From positions 1-64,000 of the forward strand of contig NZ_JBGIYY010000003.1 of assembly GCF_041380235.1 (NCBI RefSeq): a stretch of 64,000 bases of DNA. Reading direction: 5' to 3'. The DNA comes from Glaciecola sp041380235. Its GTDB lineage: Bacteria > Pseudomonadota > Gammaproteobacteria > Enterobacterales > Alteromonadaceae. The translations under genes and the position numbers were made by a program. Below are positions 53,183 to 62,413 of this stretch, one piece after another (within the stretch, counting starts at the first letter, position 1; the number at the start of each line of letters is the position of its first letter). Under the pieces are notes generated by a model that did not search any database, was not told the origin of the DNA, and saw only the letters and a program-made list of their open reading frames with translations.

Positions 53183-54249
53183 AGTATTAGCTTCTTATCT
53201 TTAATTTAAAAAGATAACTGAAAAACATCGCCAATAACAGCATCGCTTTGTGAAACGAATGTGCGCGATTATTGCTCGGCAGGATTTTACTCGTTGTTCT
53301 TACCTTCATTTAGTATGAAAGTGAATTTGGTTAGATATCAAAAGCGTATTAACTTTAAAGTATAATGCAAATTAATCTTCATCTATTGCTAAAACAAAGT
53401 TTAATAAATTAATAAATTAATAAATTTAATTTTATATGTATTTAATACATATTTCGATGCATTTAGACTTATTTAGATACTTTTTAGAACAATTATATCA
53501 ATAATAAGATATTAAAACATAAATTGCTTTTAGATACTTTTAGCGTATTTTAATGTTTTTCATAGTACCTTTTAAGAACTTGAGAACTTTTAGTAAACTT
53601 AAGTTTTATGTACTTTTATATGATTTTCGTAGATTTTCATTGTAAAAATCAAAAATAATCCATTCTTTCAAACGATCAACAATGCAAGCCATTTATGAGA
53701 ATTAGCGTTATTGAATAAAGCGTTCTGACATATTTAATAGGTCAGTATGTATTGTCAGATAACTTAGGAATTATTGGCGCAATGAGAATCGATATGAATG
53801 AGTCGATTTAACTATTACCACATGCTCCTGCATGACAATTGCCGGCAATCGAACATAAAGGTATAAAATGAGCGTTTATTGCCACGATCCAACATTTGTA
53901 CCCAATATCATCTGCATTATTTAAGAAAACCGACGTTTTAAAATCTTCATTGTAGGGCAAGAATGGGCAGATAGCCGACGGCCGATATTGCTATCAAAAT
54001 GACATCAACATTCTAGAATTCGCTACTATTAAACGCTGTCACTCAGTTACCCCAGAGTAGTCGATGAACCTTATAAACATTAAAATCGCCATCGATCGTA
54101 AAATTAGATTTTTCTAGATTTTACATATACCGAGAATAAGTTTCTAAGACTCATACTATTATCATTAAACCATAGACAATATTTGCCCCTTATACCTTCA
54201 AAAGTTAAAGCCATTATTAACTGTTTTTAACCTACGAGTTATTACTACA
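53183..54249. other. AT-rich 1-kb gene desert with repeated ACTTTTA motifs
   Basis: No gene of plausible size on either strand. From about 53340 to 53670 the sequence is very A/T-rich. Between about 53470 and 53630 a degenerate octamer recurs at least five times: GATACTTTTTAG, GATACTTTTAG, GTACCTTTTAAG, GAACTTTTAG and GTACTTTTATA. The right part (53700-54249) has a more normal composition but no open frame of note. It marks the left border of the M24/TonB locus. Confidence 0.55.
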
Positions 54250-55530
54250 CTACGCATCTAAATCATTCAAAAAAGATCTACTCCCTAAAAAGTTATGCAT
54301 AGCTGAGAGTATGAAAGGAAAACTGATAACCAATAATGCGATTTTTAGTGGATTATCGAACTCGGCATTGTTTAAAAGATCGCTAAAAACACCAGCTAAC
54401 GTGGGGCCAACGCCTTGGCCGATAATTGCAGCAACAAATAACACTAGAGCCGATGATGTAGCCCTATACTGAGGTGATGTTAATGACTGAATTGCAGCGA
54501 AGTTTGGGCCAAGTCCAGCAGTGGAGGCGACCCCGCCAAAAAAACAAGCTACTAATGAAATAGGTAAACTAGGCGCTAATAACACAGTGCAAAATGCAAA
54601 AAAGGCCATAATGGAGACTAGTGCTGGAAAACGCATTTCCCATATCCTTGAACGTGCGATCAGCTTATTCGCTAAGACTGCGCCTGCAAAAGAGCCGAAG
54701 ACTAAGCCCAACCCTAAAGCCATACCAAAATATAATCCAATCTCACTACTATCGAGTCCATGTACCCTATTGTAAAACTGAGGTAGCCACAGCATCATAG
54801 CGTAGCTAGAAAATATAAAAAAAGTATATCCGAGTACTAAGTGAATATATGAACGTTTTTTTATCAGTTTTTTAATAATTATAAAAAGCTCAACTTTACT
54901 ATTATTTTGAGTTTCGTCAGTTGCAGTCCGCTTTGGCTCTCTAACTGTAAACTTCAAACATATAGCTAGCAATACCCCGGGTAGTCCAACTACTACGAAG
55001 GTAAGCCGCCATCCAATAGATTCCGCTAATGCTCCCGTAAAGGCTAAACCAAACGTAAAACCTAAAAAACCAGCGAAATAGAATAGCCCTATGGCAAAAG
55101 CGCGTTTAGAAGGCGCGAAATAATCGGACAAAACTGAAAAGGAAGCAGGAAAGCATCCTGCCTCGCCACCACCAACGGCTATTCTAGCTGCCAAAAGCTG
55201 CCAAAAGTTCGCTACCAGCCCGCAAGCGGCAGTCGCTAAACTCCAAAAAGTCAGACAAAGAGTAAGTAAATTTATTCTATTAGTCTTGTCAGCCAACCTA
55301 GCTAAAGGAAGTCCCATTATTGCGTAAAATAGTGCAAACCCAACGCCACCAACTAAGCCAATTTGAGTGTCTGATAGTAGTAAGTCTTCTTTTATTGATA
55401 CGGCTAAAACTGAGAATATTGCGCGATCGATAAAGTTAACAGCTGCTACTAATCCCAACATGAATAATACAAAATACTTGTAATTATCTGAATTGAAAAA
55501 GCGACTTCTCTGTTTAATTATGACGCTCAC
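54250..55530 (-). CDS. MFS transporter, Spinster-like
   Basis: A 426-residue major-facilitator protein with about 12 helices. Landmarks are NFIDRAIFSVLAVSIKEDLL, DTQIGLVGGVGFALFYAIMG, and motif A-like LPLARLADKTNR between helices 2 and 3, resembling the Spinster-type family often found in bacterial catabolic gene clusters; GEAGCFPASFSVLSDYFAPS is also typical. It overlaps the M24 gene by 4 nt (ATGA), making one operon with it; it probably imports the substrate of the M24 enzyme across the inner membrane, or exports its product. Direction of transport is not known. Confidence 0.88.
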   Translation of the reverse strand: MSVIIKQRSRFFNSDNYKYFVLFMLGLVAAVNFIDRAIFSVLAVSIKEDLLLSDTQIGLVGGVGFALFYAIMGLPLARLADKTNRINLLTLCLTFWSLATAACGLVANFWQLLAARIAVGGGEAGCFPASFSVLSDYFAPSKRAFAIGLFYFAGFLGFTFGLAFTGALAESIGWRLTFVVVGLPGVLLAICLKFTVREPKRTATDETQNNSKVELFIIIKKLIKKRSYIHLVLGYTFFIFSSYAMMLWLPQFYNRVHGLDSSEIGLYFGMALGLGLVFGSFAGAVLANKLIARSRIWEMRFPALVSIMAFFAFCTVLLAPSLPISLVACFFGGVASTAGLGPNFAAIQSLTSPQYRATSSALVLFVAAIIGQGVGPTLAGVFSDLLNNAEFDNPLKIALLVISFPFILSAMHNFLGSRSFLNDLDA

Positions 55531-56771
55531 AGGTTCAATCCCAAGTAACGATTATATACTTGAAGCATTTTTTGTTTAAAAGCCGGACTGGTTTTAAATT
55601 GAAACGCTTTAATTGGAAGTGTCATATCTCTTAGGCTGTCTTTTACCGGCGTGAGTACTTTGTTCCCATTTTCCGTTACCAATAGCGTATCAGAATGCCG
55701 AAACCCGCCAAGACCGTCTATGTATATTCCAGGTTCTATAGTAAATAACATGCCAGCTTGAATTTGATGATGAAATCCTTTTGCCAAAAAAGGCCCCTCA
55801 TGCCCAGTAACACCAATACTATGACCTACGCGATGTAAAATATTGTCACCATAACCATATTTAGTTAACAGTTGAACTACACGGCTATCTACATCATGCA
55901 TATCTGCCCCTGCCACGCATAACTCAATGCATAGTGCTCGTGCATCCATCATTACTTGATATGGTTTTTCTGCTTTACTTGGGACATCGCCCAAGAAAAA
56001 AGTCCGTTCTACTTCGGTGCCATAGCCGTTCATTGTGCCATTTATAATAGATACATGAGGCCCACCTTGACACATATCCATATCCATTAAGTTAGTAAAA
56101 TTATGAGGATCATGAGACACATTCGGAGGTTGCACAACTGCTGCAACATTTGTCGCTAATGGGTTTATTTGTGGGTTATCACTTAGTAACTGCATCTGCA
56201 TAAGCTTAGTTATTTTAGAATGAAGCTCTAGCAGTGATAATCCTGGGCGTGCCATATTAAGCAACTTCTCCATTGCTCTAGTTGCTAAATTACACGAATA
56301 AACAATTCTACAGATTTCATAATCCGACTTTACGTATCGTGCTTCCTCAACTAGTTCGCTAGCCTCGGTAGTTGATGGAATCGCATTTGAGATAAATTGT
56401 GGTGCGTTTAGCTCAAGACCAACCCTTTTAAAAGCGCTAATTCGCTTTTGAAAAACGGCAAGCCATGCTGTGTCTTCTTCACACGGGAACTCATAATATG
56501 TATCTAATTCAATATTACCGATTGAACGTGTCCTGGCATGCTGCCTTTCTAATTCTGGAATGATAAATGTTAGTTGACCGGATAATGGTAATATAAGAAT
56601 AAAGGGGCGCTCATGAATATAATTGGCAAAATTTGTTAACCAATAAATATTGTCTGGATCCGTTATTACTAAACAATCTAATCCTCTTTGCTCCATAGAA
56701 GCAAGCAACTTATTTTTCCGAGAGCTTAACTCCTGTTCACTTGGGTCACTGTAAATAGGTAAGTGGGTCAT
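55527..56771 (-). CDS. M24-family (Xaa-Pro peptidase/creatinase-like) hydrolase, metal ligands replaced
   Basis: A 414-residue pita-bread-fold protein. The N-terminal domain begins LPIYSDPSEQELSSRKNKLL. The catalytic domain keeps GHSIGVTGHEGPF (His) and TIEPGIYIDG (Glu), but metal-ligand positions are altered: in place of the DxG-type Asp there is IINGTMNGYG, the second Asp of the D-x-T-R-T motif is Glu (EVERTF), and the final Glu of R-x-E-D is Ser (FRHSDTL). This resembles creatinase and other metal-independent members rather than aminopeptidase P. The start is set by GGAG 6 nt before the ATG at 56771; a longer frame opens at 56789. It is in an operon with an MFS transporter (4-nt overlap). 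Confidence 0.85.
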   Translation of the reverse strand: MTHLPIYSDPSEQELSSRKNKLLASMEQRGLDCLVITDPDNIYWLTNFANYIHERPFILILPLSGQLTFIIPELERQHARTRSIGNIELDTYYEFPCEEDTAWLAVFQKRISAFKRVGLELNAPQFISNAIPSTTEASELVEEARYVKSDYEICRIVYSCNLATRAMEKLLNMARPGLSLLELHSKITKLMQMQLLSDNPQINPLATNVAAVVQPPNVSHDPHNFTNLMDMDMCQGGPHVSIINGTMNGYGTEVERTFFLGDVPSKAEKPYQVMMDARALCIELCVAGADMHDVDSRVVQLLTKYGYGDNILHRVGHSIGVTGHEGPFLAKGFHHQIQAGMLFTIEPGIYIDGLGGFRHSDTLLVTENGNKVLTPVKDSLRDMTLPIKAFQFKTSPAFKQKMLQVYNRYLGLNL

Positions 56772-57189
56772 TTTTTCTCCGATTTTCATTTTTGGCGATT
56801 AATATTCCAAGCAAAAACGCTGTTACACCGTAAATATTTATTAATATTGCTAATGCCCAAGCTAAAAAAGAGTTATAAACCTCTAATATGCCGATACTTA
56901 AAGCGTTATAAATATGGGAGCCAATACCCGCCACGATTAGAATGATCGTGAGTAAGCAACCTACCGATATATAAAGTCGATAAAGCCTAGCGTGTCCGAT
57001 TAAAATGATTACTCCGTACAATGCCAAAAAAAGAAGTGTTTCGACTGGTTTGCCCTCTTTAAGCGGCGGGTAGTCATAAAGTGTTAATGTAATGCTTATG
57101 CCATTGTATGTCGCTGCTATCGCGAGCCATACTGATTGCATAATCAAACTTTGTCGAAAGGTTACATCTAGGATTGCCATGTTTTTCAA
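56746..57189 (-). CDS. Four-helix membrane protein, unknown function
   Basis: A 147-residue membrane protein with about four helices (residues 15-37, 48-66, 72-92, 111-130). It is not recognised; the composition (many I/L, few charges) suggests a small integral transporter or chaperone. It overlaps the downstream M24 gene by 26 nt, which implies coupling. The first codon may be TTG at 57189 (AAGAG about 5 nt upstream) or ATG at 57180. It is the middle gene of the TonB-receptor/M24/MFS run and has no counterpart in the rest of the window. Confidence 0.65.
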   Translation of the reverse strand: MKNMAILDVTFRQSLIMQSVWLAIAATYNGISITLTLYDYPPLKEGKPVETLLFLALYGVIILIGHARLYRLYISVGCLLTIILIVAGIGSHIYNALSIGILEVYNSFLAWALAILINIYGVTAFLLGILIAKNENRRKNDPLTYLQ

Positions 57190-57227
57190 TTGGACTCTTT
57201 ATGATGAATCTCACTCACAGATTTCTA

Positions 57228-59504
57228 TTAGAATCTGTAAGTAACGGAAGCACCAAACGTTCGCGGTTCGTTTCTATATGCGCCAGTAAAGCCAAATTCG
57301 CTTAATAGTCCCGCTACGTTTGTTAAAAAAGCTTCGTCAGTCAGATTGTTACCAAAAATTGCGAGTTCCCAATTGCCACTTTCACTTAGCAGAGAAACTT
57401 TAGCATTTAGCAAGAAATACGCGTCTTGCTCAACACCAGTTGCAAGCAAATGATCACCTTTATAAGAATAAGTCACGAACGAGCGAATCTCGCCTATCTT
57501 ATCTATGTCTTTGATATGGTCGAGTGATATTCCGCCAGAAAACTTGGGTGTGAACAGAAGTGACGTACCGGATAAGTCTTGCCCACTTACAACGTAGTCT
57601 TTAAATTCAGAGTCCATCCATGTCGCATTAAATAGAAGAGATAAATTATTAGAAACATTGTATCGTCCATCAACTTCAAGACCGCTGCTAACCGCTTTAC
57701 CAGCATTTTCTAATCTAGTAATGCCACCAACGACTTGGAATATTTGGAGATCTTGGTAATCCATATAGTAAAAAGAACCGTTCAGAGTTAAGTCGTTGTT
57801 CAACAATGTAGACTTAAATCCAAGCTCATAATTAACTACTGTTTCTGGCGAGACAGAATTTCTAGACTCAGGGGCAACTCTAAATCCGAGTGCAGCATTC
57901 GGTGCCGGATAACTATTAAACGCACCGGATTTATATCCCTTAGTCACGCTTGCATAAATCAGGCTTTTATCAATTTTGTAATCCAAAACGACTCTTGGCG
58001 ACAAGTCAGTCCATTCGTCCTCAAGGTTTAGGCCGCTAGGATCGACTTGTCCGTTTTCATCAATGAATTGAACAGGGGTTGGTACGATTAGACCTAATCC
58101 ACCTAATAGAGCAGCGCCGTTTTCGTGAAAGCCGTTGTTATAAGCCATAGTCTTAGTGTCTAAAGAATACCTAGCGCCAACAGTTAAATTGGCGTTTTCG
58201 CTCAACTCTAGTGTAAAGTCGCCAAAAATTGCAAAGCTATCGGTGTCAGATGCGGTAAGGCTATTCTCAAAAAATGGGCTACCGCCATTAAACGGCGTAC
58301 CTGTAAATGCTCCTAAATCTGCCAGGCCAAGTACAAAGTCTAATTCCGCTTTTTCTTTATGAAAGCTTGTTCCCAGTACCCAAAAAAGACTTTCGTTATC
58401 AAAGGATAGCCTGAATTCCTGACCGGTAGACTCACTAGACTCAATCGATCTTACGTTCTCACCCAGAAAAAACTCAGTACCATCGTACTCTCTGGCCGAT
58501 TCAGTTGTATATTTGCGGTAAGTTGTTAAAGACGTAATTGACAGGTCGTCTATTTTCCAAGTAATGTCTAGCCAATGCTCGCGTAATACACGATCATATG
58601 TAGGTATTCCTGCCTCACGATTGTTTGCTGGGTTACCGAAGGGGTCAAAGCCACCATTAACTACCTGCTTATCGCTTATGTTAGTTGTTAATGCGCTTAC
58701 AGGGAGCGCAGATGATATATTTTCGACATAACCGGCGGTATCGTTGTAACTACTCCATGTATTAGATAAGTTAACTTCGATATCATCGTTTACCAACCAA
58801 TTAAGCTTAATACCGCCATTAGCCCTGTCTTCTTGATAGCCGTTTTGGTTTGATAAAGTATTGGTCTGCCATCCATCACTTTTAGAAAGTGAACCAAACA
58901 ATTTTGCATATAACGAATTCTCAACCAAGGGGATATTTACGACTGCGCTTGCATTTTTTGTTGAGTAATTGGCTAATGATATTCTGAATGTTCCTTCCAA
59001 AAATTCGCTTGGTTTTTTGGTAATAATACTGATTGCCCCGCCAATTGAATTTCTGCCAAAAAGCGTACCCTGCGGACCTTTGAGTATTTCCACTCTCTCA
59101 ATATCTAATAGTTCGGTCAATGCCCCGCCTAGGCGAGATGCATATACACCGTCAATGTATACGCCAATACTAGGATCAGCGCCGATACTAGTATCATTGG
59201 TGCCAATACCTCTAATGTAAGTAATAGGGAAGGCGTCTGAGCCTCCTACTACACTCAAGCTGGGAACAAGTGCTGTCAAGTCAGTAAAATCTTCAGCGCC
59301 AATGCTATTCAATGTATCTGCGGAGAAAGCGGACATCGAAATTGGCACATCTTGAATACTTTGCGCCCTTTTTTGTGCTGTGACCGATATAACCTCTAGT
59401 GAATCTTCATCGATTGCATTGAGCAATGGATTTGCAACGCTTGGTAATGCAATAGTCGCCGACAAGGCTAATAACAGCTTAATTTTGTTAAATTGCAATT
59501 TCAT
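57228..59504 (-). CDS. TonB-dependent outer-membrane receptor
   Basis: A 758-residue TonB-dependent transporter. Signal peptide about 1-24 (MKLQFNKIKLLLALSATIAL). The TonB box region is EVISVTAQKRAQSIQDVPIS, followed by the plug domain: FPITYIRGIGTNDTSIGADP, VGVYIDGVYASRLGGALTEL, LFGRNSIGGAISIITKKPSE. The barrel ends with EPRTFGASVTYRF, a C-terminal Phe as usual. The plug resembles receptors for small organic compounds rather than classic siderophores, but this is not decisive. The frame opens at 59552; AGAGGA about 9 nt before the ATG at 59504 sets the start. It is divergent from an AraC-type regulator. Confidence 0.93.
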   Translation of the reverse strand: MKLQFNKIKLLLALSATIALPSVANPLLNAIDEDSLEVISVTAQKRAQSIQDVPISMSAFSADTLNSIGAEDFTDLTALVPSLSVVGGSDAFPITYIRGIGTNDTSIGADPSIGVYIDGVYASRLGGALTELLDIERVEILKGPQGTLFGRNSIGGAISIITKKPSEFLEGTFRISLANYSTKNASAVVNIPLVENSLYAKLFGSLSKSDGWQTNTLSNQNGYQEDRANGGIKLNWLVNDDIEVNLSNTWSSYNDTAGYVENISSALPVSALTTNISDKQVVNGGFDPFGNPANNREAGIPTYDRVLREHWLDITWKIDDLSITSLTTYRKYTTESAREYDGTEFFLGENVRSIESSESTGQEFRLSFDNESLFWVLGTSFHKEKAELDFVLGLADLGAFTGTPFNGGSPFFENSLTASDTDSFAIFGDFTLELSENANLTVGARYSLDTKTMAYNNGFHENGAALLGGLGLIVPTPVQFIDENGQVDPSGLNLEDEWTDLSPRVVLDYKIDKSLIYASVTKGYKSGAFNSYPAPNAALGFRVAPESRNSVSPETVVNYELGFKSTLLNNDLTLNGSFYYMDYQDLQIFQVVGGITRLENAGKAVSSGLEVDGRYNVSNNLSLLFNATWMDSEFKDYVVSGQDLSGTSLLFTPKFSGGISLDHIKDIDKIGEIRSFVTYSYKGDHLLATGVEQDAYFLLNAKVSLLSESGNWELAIFGNNLTDEAFLTNVAGLLSEFGFTGAYRNEPRTFGASVTYRF

Positions 59505-59655
59505 AGTAGATATCCTCTTATTACGATATAGAATACGAAACAATGGACCCACATAATGTGCAGCCAGCGTGTATTTTTGTGCAGCTTATGTTAATTCGGT
59601 GTTAATGTAGGTGCGAACGACATATTGGGCCACGGTTTCTAAGTGAGTGATTTAA

Positions 59656-60648
59656 ATGGAGCGGATTGATAATTGTATTGTTGCTGACGTCCAAGACGTG
59701 CAGCGTCTTTTGGCGACAAACAAAAATACTGCTGGTATCGTCTCTGTAAAAAGTTTTTCTCAAGCGAAAAACCTGACTTGGTCTTCGGGAAGGTTCGATT
59801 TATATGAGTATAGGAAAGTAGCCTATGCTGGTATTAAAGACTTTTCAATTGACGAGGCCTTCACCACTAAAACAAGCCTGTCTAATTTAATATCATTCGA
59901 ATACATGCTTAATGGTGGCTCTGACCAGCAATTAGCTGGCAAAACATTTCTAAATAATGATATGCCACGGTTGTATGTTACCTCACACGGTAAATCAAGT
60001 AAGCAGACACGCTTTCATAAAGCAGGAGAAAAATACAAAGGGGTTGGAATTTGGATCACGCCCGACAAACTAGAAGAGTTATTTTCCATACACTCTATTG
60101 ACTTCCCATATTCAATAACTCAAGTATTGAATGCGAAAATCAATAGAGTTTTAACATTTCCTCTGACAGGCAATATACGCCGCGTAGTAGACCAAATTCT
60201 AAACCATCCATTTACTGAAAAGCTTAGTTACCAATTTGTAGAATCGAAGCTCACCGAGCTACTATGCTACACATTACTTTGCATGCAATCTCCAGAGCAT
60301 GCGTATAACAATGACAACCAACTTTCAAATACAAAAAATAGCGCAATGAAACTCCTACTAACTAAGTTAGAAGGAGATTTAGAAAAAATCCCTAGTGTAG
60401 ATAAACTTTCTAAAGAGCTAGGAATGAGCAAAGCGCAGCTTACAAAGACCTTTAAATCTAGTTATGGGATGACGATTTCTGAATACTTGACGCAAAAGCG
60501 AATGCAGCGTTCTCAAGACCTTATTAAAGAAGGTAAGTTATCAATTATGCAAGTAGCAATAGAGGTAGGGTATCTTAATCAATCGAGCTTTGGACGTGCC
60601 TTTAAAAAGTTCTTTGGTTATACACCGTTAAAGGATAAGACACGTTAG
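59656..60648 (+). CDS. AraC family transcriptional regulator
   Basis: A 330-residue regulator divergent from the TonB receptor gene (152 nt apart). The C-terminal 100 residues are a double HTH: SVDKLSKELGMSKAQLTKTF, MTISEYLTQKRMQRSQDLIK, VAIEVGYLNQSSFGRAFKKF and FGYTPLKDK, the AraC signature. The N-terminal part (IVSVKSFSQAKNLTWSSGRF) is not a recognised cupin but probably binds an effector. The C-terminal pattern resembles PchR-type regulators of TonB receptors, which sense the imported compound; inference. Confidence 0.92.
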   Translation: MERIDNCIVADVQDVQRLLATNKNTAGIVSVKSFSQAKNLTWSSGRFDLYEYRKVAYAGIKDFSIDEAFTTKTSLSNLISFEYMLNGGSDQQLAGKTFLNNDMPRLYVTSHGKSSKQTRFHKAGEKYKGVGIWITPDKLEELFSIHSIDFPYSITQVLNAKINRVLTFPLTGNIRRVVDQILNHPFTEKLSYQFVESKLTELLCYTLLCMQSPEHAYNNDNQLSNTKNSAMKLLLTKLEGDLEKIPSVDKLSKELGMSKAQLTKTFKSSYGMTISEYLTQKRMQRSQDLIKEGKLSIMQVAIEVGYLNQSSFGRAFKKFFGYTPLKDKTR

Positions 60649-60903
60649 CGATATCAATCCCGTTCGATGTACTTTATTCCTATTCTCCAATTTAAACTCA
60701 ATTTTGACGGACAAACTTCTCACATAATTTTGAACCGCGTATAACCCCCCTTTTGCCGCTTAAGAGCCTATTAGGTTAATAAGCCTCAATTCTCAACTTA
60801 CATGTCATAACATTACACATTTCTATTTTTGAGTGGTTCAACAAGAACACTATCTTGAGCCTGAAAATCGGGAGTTATGTGGCAATAAACAAAAGTTCAG
60901 ATC

Positions 60904-60928
60904 AAAAAAAAGCGCCGTAAAGCGCTTT
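60904..60928 (-). terminator. Terminator of the EF-hand gene
   Basis: On the minus strand AAAGCGC (60928-60922) pairs with GCGCTTT (60915-60909), followed by T-run (60910-60904). It lies 16 nt after the stop codon of the EF-hand gene. Confidence 0.8.
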
Positions 60929-60943
60929 CAATTTATACTTATT

Positions 60944-61204
60944 TCAGTATTCCCACCAGCATTCCTGCCACCAAGCTAAAAACTCTTCAAAATCAATAAA
61001 CCCGTCGCCGTTGCCGTCAATCAGGTCAAATCCCTCTTGCACATGATTCGCCTTGGTTTTTGGAGACAATATCGTAAGCAAATCAATAAATTCATGTAGA
61101 TCAATTTGACCGTTTAAGTCACGGTCAAAAAAATCAAAGTCTTTGCGAATACTTGCTATCTGCTCATTAGTCATTTTGTTGGCAGAAGTGTCAGTATCAC
61201 TCAT
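60944..61204 (-). CDS. EF-hand calcium-binding protein
   Basis: A small cytosolic protein (86 residues) with two EF-hands. The first loop is DRDLNGQIDLHE (residues about 28-39) and the second DGNGDGFIDFEE (about 63-74); both have Asp/Asn/Asp plus Gly6, Ile8 and Glu12 in the positions expected for calcium binding. No signal peptide is seen. Such calmodulin-like proteins are uncommon in bacteria but frequent in marine gammaproteobacteria; the role is unknown. AGGGG lies 8 nt before the ATG, and a strong terminator follows. Confidence 0.9.
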   Translation of the reverse strand: MSDTDTSANKMTNEQIASIRKDFDFFDRDLNGQIDLHEFIDLLTILSPKTKANHVQEGFDLIDGNGDGFIDFEEFLAWWQECWWEY

Positions 61205-61284
61205 GGGTTTTCCCCTGTTTGTGTAACGTTAATAACAAGTTTACTCTGATAACTTTGTCACTGTCTAGGAAAAAAACCGATGAA

Positions 61285-62280
61285 TTACTGCTGAGCTGCC
61301 TTTTGTGCCATTGCACGCTGTCTCTGCGCATCCGCTTTTTCTTCTCGCTTCTGATGCATGATGTCTCGTGCGCCAGTGCCTACATGTTCTTGCTGACGCT
61401 CTCGGGCTAAATTTACCTGTTTTTCACGCTCTCTGAATCGCGCTAACTGTTCCTCAGTGTGAGTACCAAAACATTTTGGACAACTTACACCCGCTTCATA
61501 CATGTTTGTCTGTTTTTCGGCCTCGGTTATCGGGAGTCGACATCCATAACACTGGTCATAATCACTTTTTTGCAGTTGATGGTTTACCGCTACTCGATTA
61601 TCAAATACAAAACAGTCACCCTGCCATAAAGATTGCTCTTCAGGCACGTCTTCTAAGTACTGCAGAATGCCGCCTTGAAGGTGATACACTTCATCAAAGC
61701 CCTGTTCCTTAAGGTACGCTGTCGATTTTTCACAACGAATACCGCCAGTACAAAACATCGCAACTTTTTTATGTTTTTTCGGGCTAAGTGTACTGGCTAC
61801 ATACTCTGGAAATTCACGAAATGACTGAGTATTCGGGTTAATCGCGTTTTTGAATGTACCAATTGCAATTTCGTAATCATTCCGCGTGTCGATAACTGTT
61901 ACATCAGGGTCCGATATAAGCGCATTCCAATCCTCAGGCTTCACATAGGTACCAACAGTTCTGCGCGGGTCGATACCCTCAACCCCCATGGTCACTATTT
62001 CTTTTTTAAGCTTAACTTTCGTGCGATAAAAGGGCTGCTCGTCGTGCCATGACTCTTTGTGCGAAACTGGTGCAATTCGTGGGTCTTCATTAAAATGTGC
62101 AAGCAGTGATTTGATGCTATTTTCAGGTCCAGAGACGGTGCCGTTGAGACCCTCTTTGGCAAGTAAAATAGTACCTTTTATCGCTAATGATTCCATTAAC
62201 ACACGAAGGGGTTCGCGCATCGCTTTATAATTTTCGAGCGCGACAAACTTATATAGCGCGCATACTAAATATTGTTTCAT
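61285..62280 (-). CDS. trhO: tRNA uridine(34) hydroxylase TrhO (rhodanese-like)
   Basis: A 331-residue YceA/TrhO protein, which hydroxylates U34 of tRNA to ho5U in an oxygen-dependent reaction. The N-terminal domain begins MKQYLVCALYKFVALENYKA. LLAKEGLNGTVSGP and YRTKVKLKKEIVTMGV are characteristic. The rhodanese domain carries VIDTRNDYEIAIGTFKNAIN and the cysteine loop FCTGGIRCEKST. A C-terminal zinc-ribbon-like region has CYGCRLPITEAE and VSCPKCFGTH. The frame opens at 62343, but AAAGG about 10 nt before the ATG at 62280 and the family N-terminus give the start. Confidence 0.95.
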   Translation of the reverse strand: MKQYLVCALYKFVALENYKAMREPLRVLMESLAIKGTILLAKEGLNGTVSGPENSIKSLLAHFNEDPRIAPVSHKESWHDEQPFYRTKVKLKKEIVTMGVEGIDPRRTVGTYVKPEDWNALISDPDVTVIDTRNDYEIAIGTFKNAINPNTQSFREFPEYVASTLSPKKHKKVAMFCTGGIRCEKSTAYLKEQGFDEVYHLQGGILQYLEDVPEEQSLWQGDCFVFDNRVAVNHQLQKSDYDQCYGCRLPITEAEKQTNMYEAGVSCPKCFGTHTEEQLARFREREKQVNLARERQQEHVGTGARDIMHQKREEKADAQRQRAMAQKAAQQ

Positions 62281-62413
62281 CTTGTGACCTTTGCGAAGTT
62301 GGAACGTAAAACCAATGCAAAATTGCGGTGCGAAGATTAGCACAAGGCTCTGTAAAAATCGAATTATCTAGTTTGTGTAAAGCTTAAGTAGGACCTTGAG
62401 AACGGGGAATTGC

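Noticed and set aside
53183..54249. CRISPR array or tRNA genes in the gene desert
   Set aside because: The repeated octamers are short, degenerate and irregularly spaced, and no cloverleaf with a TTCRANY T-loop was found.
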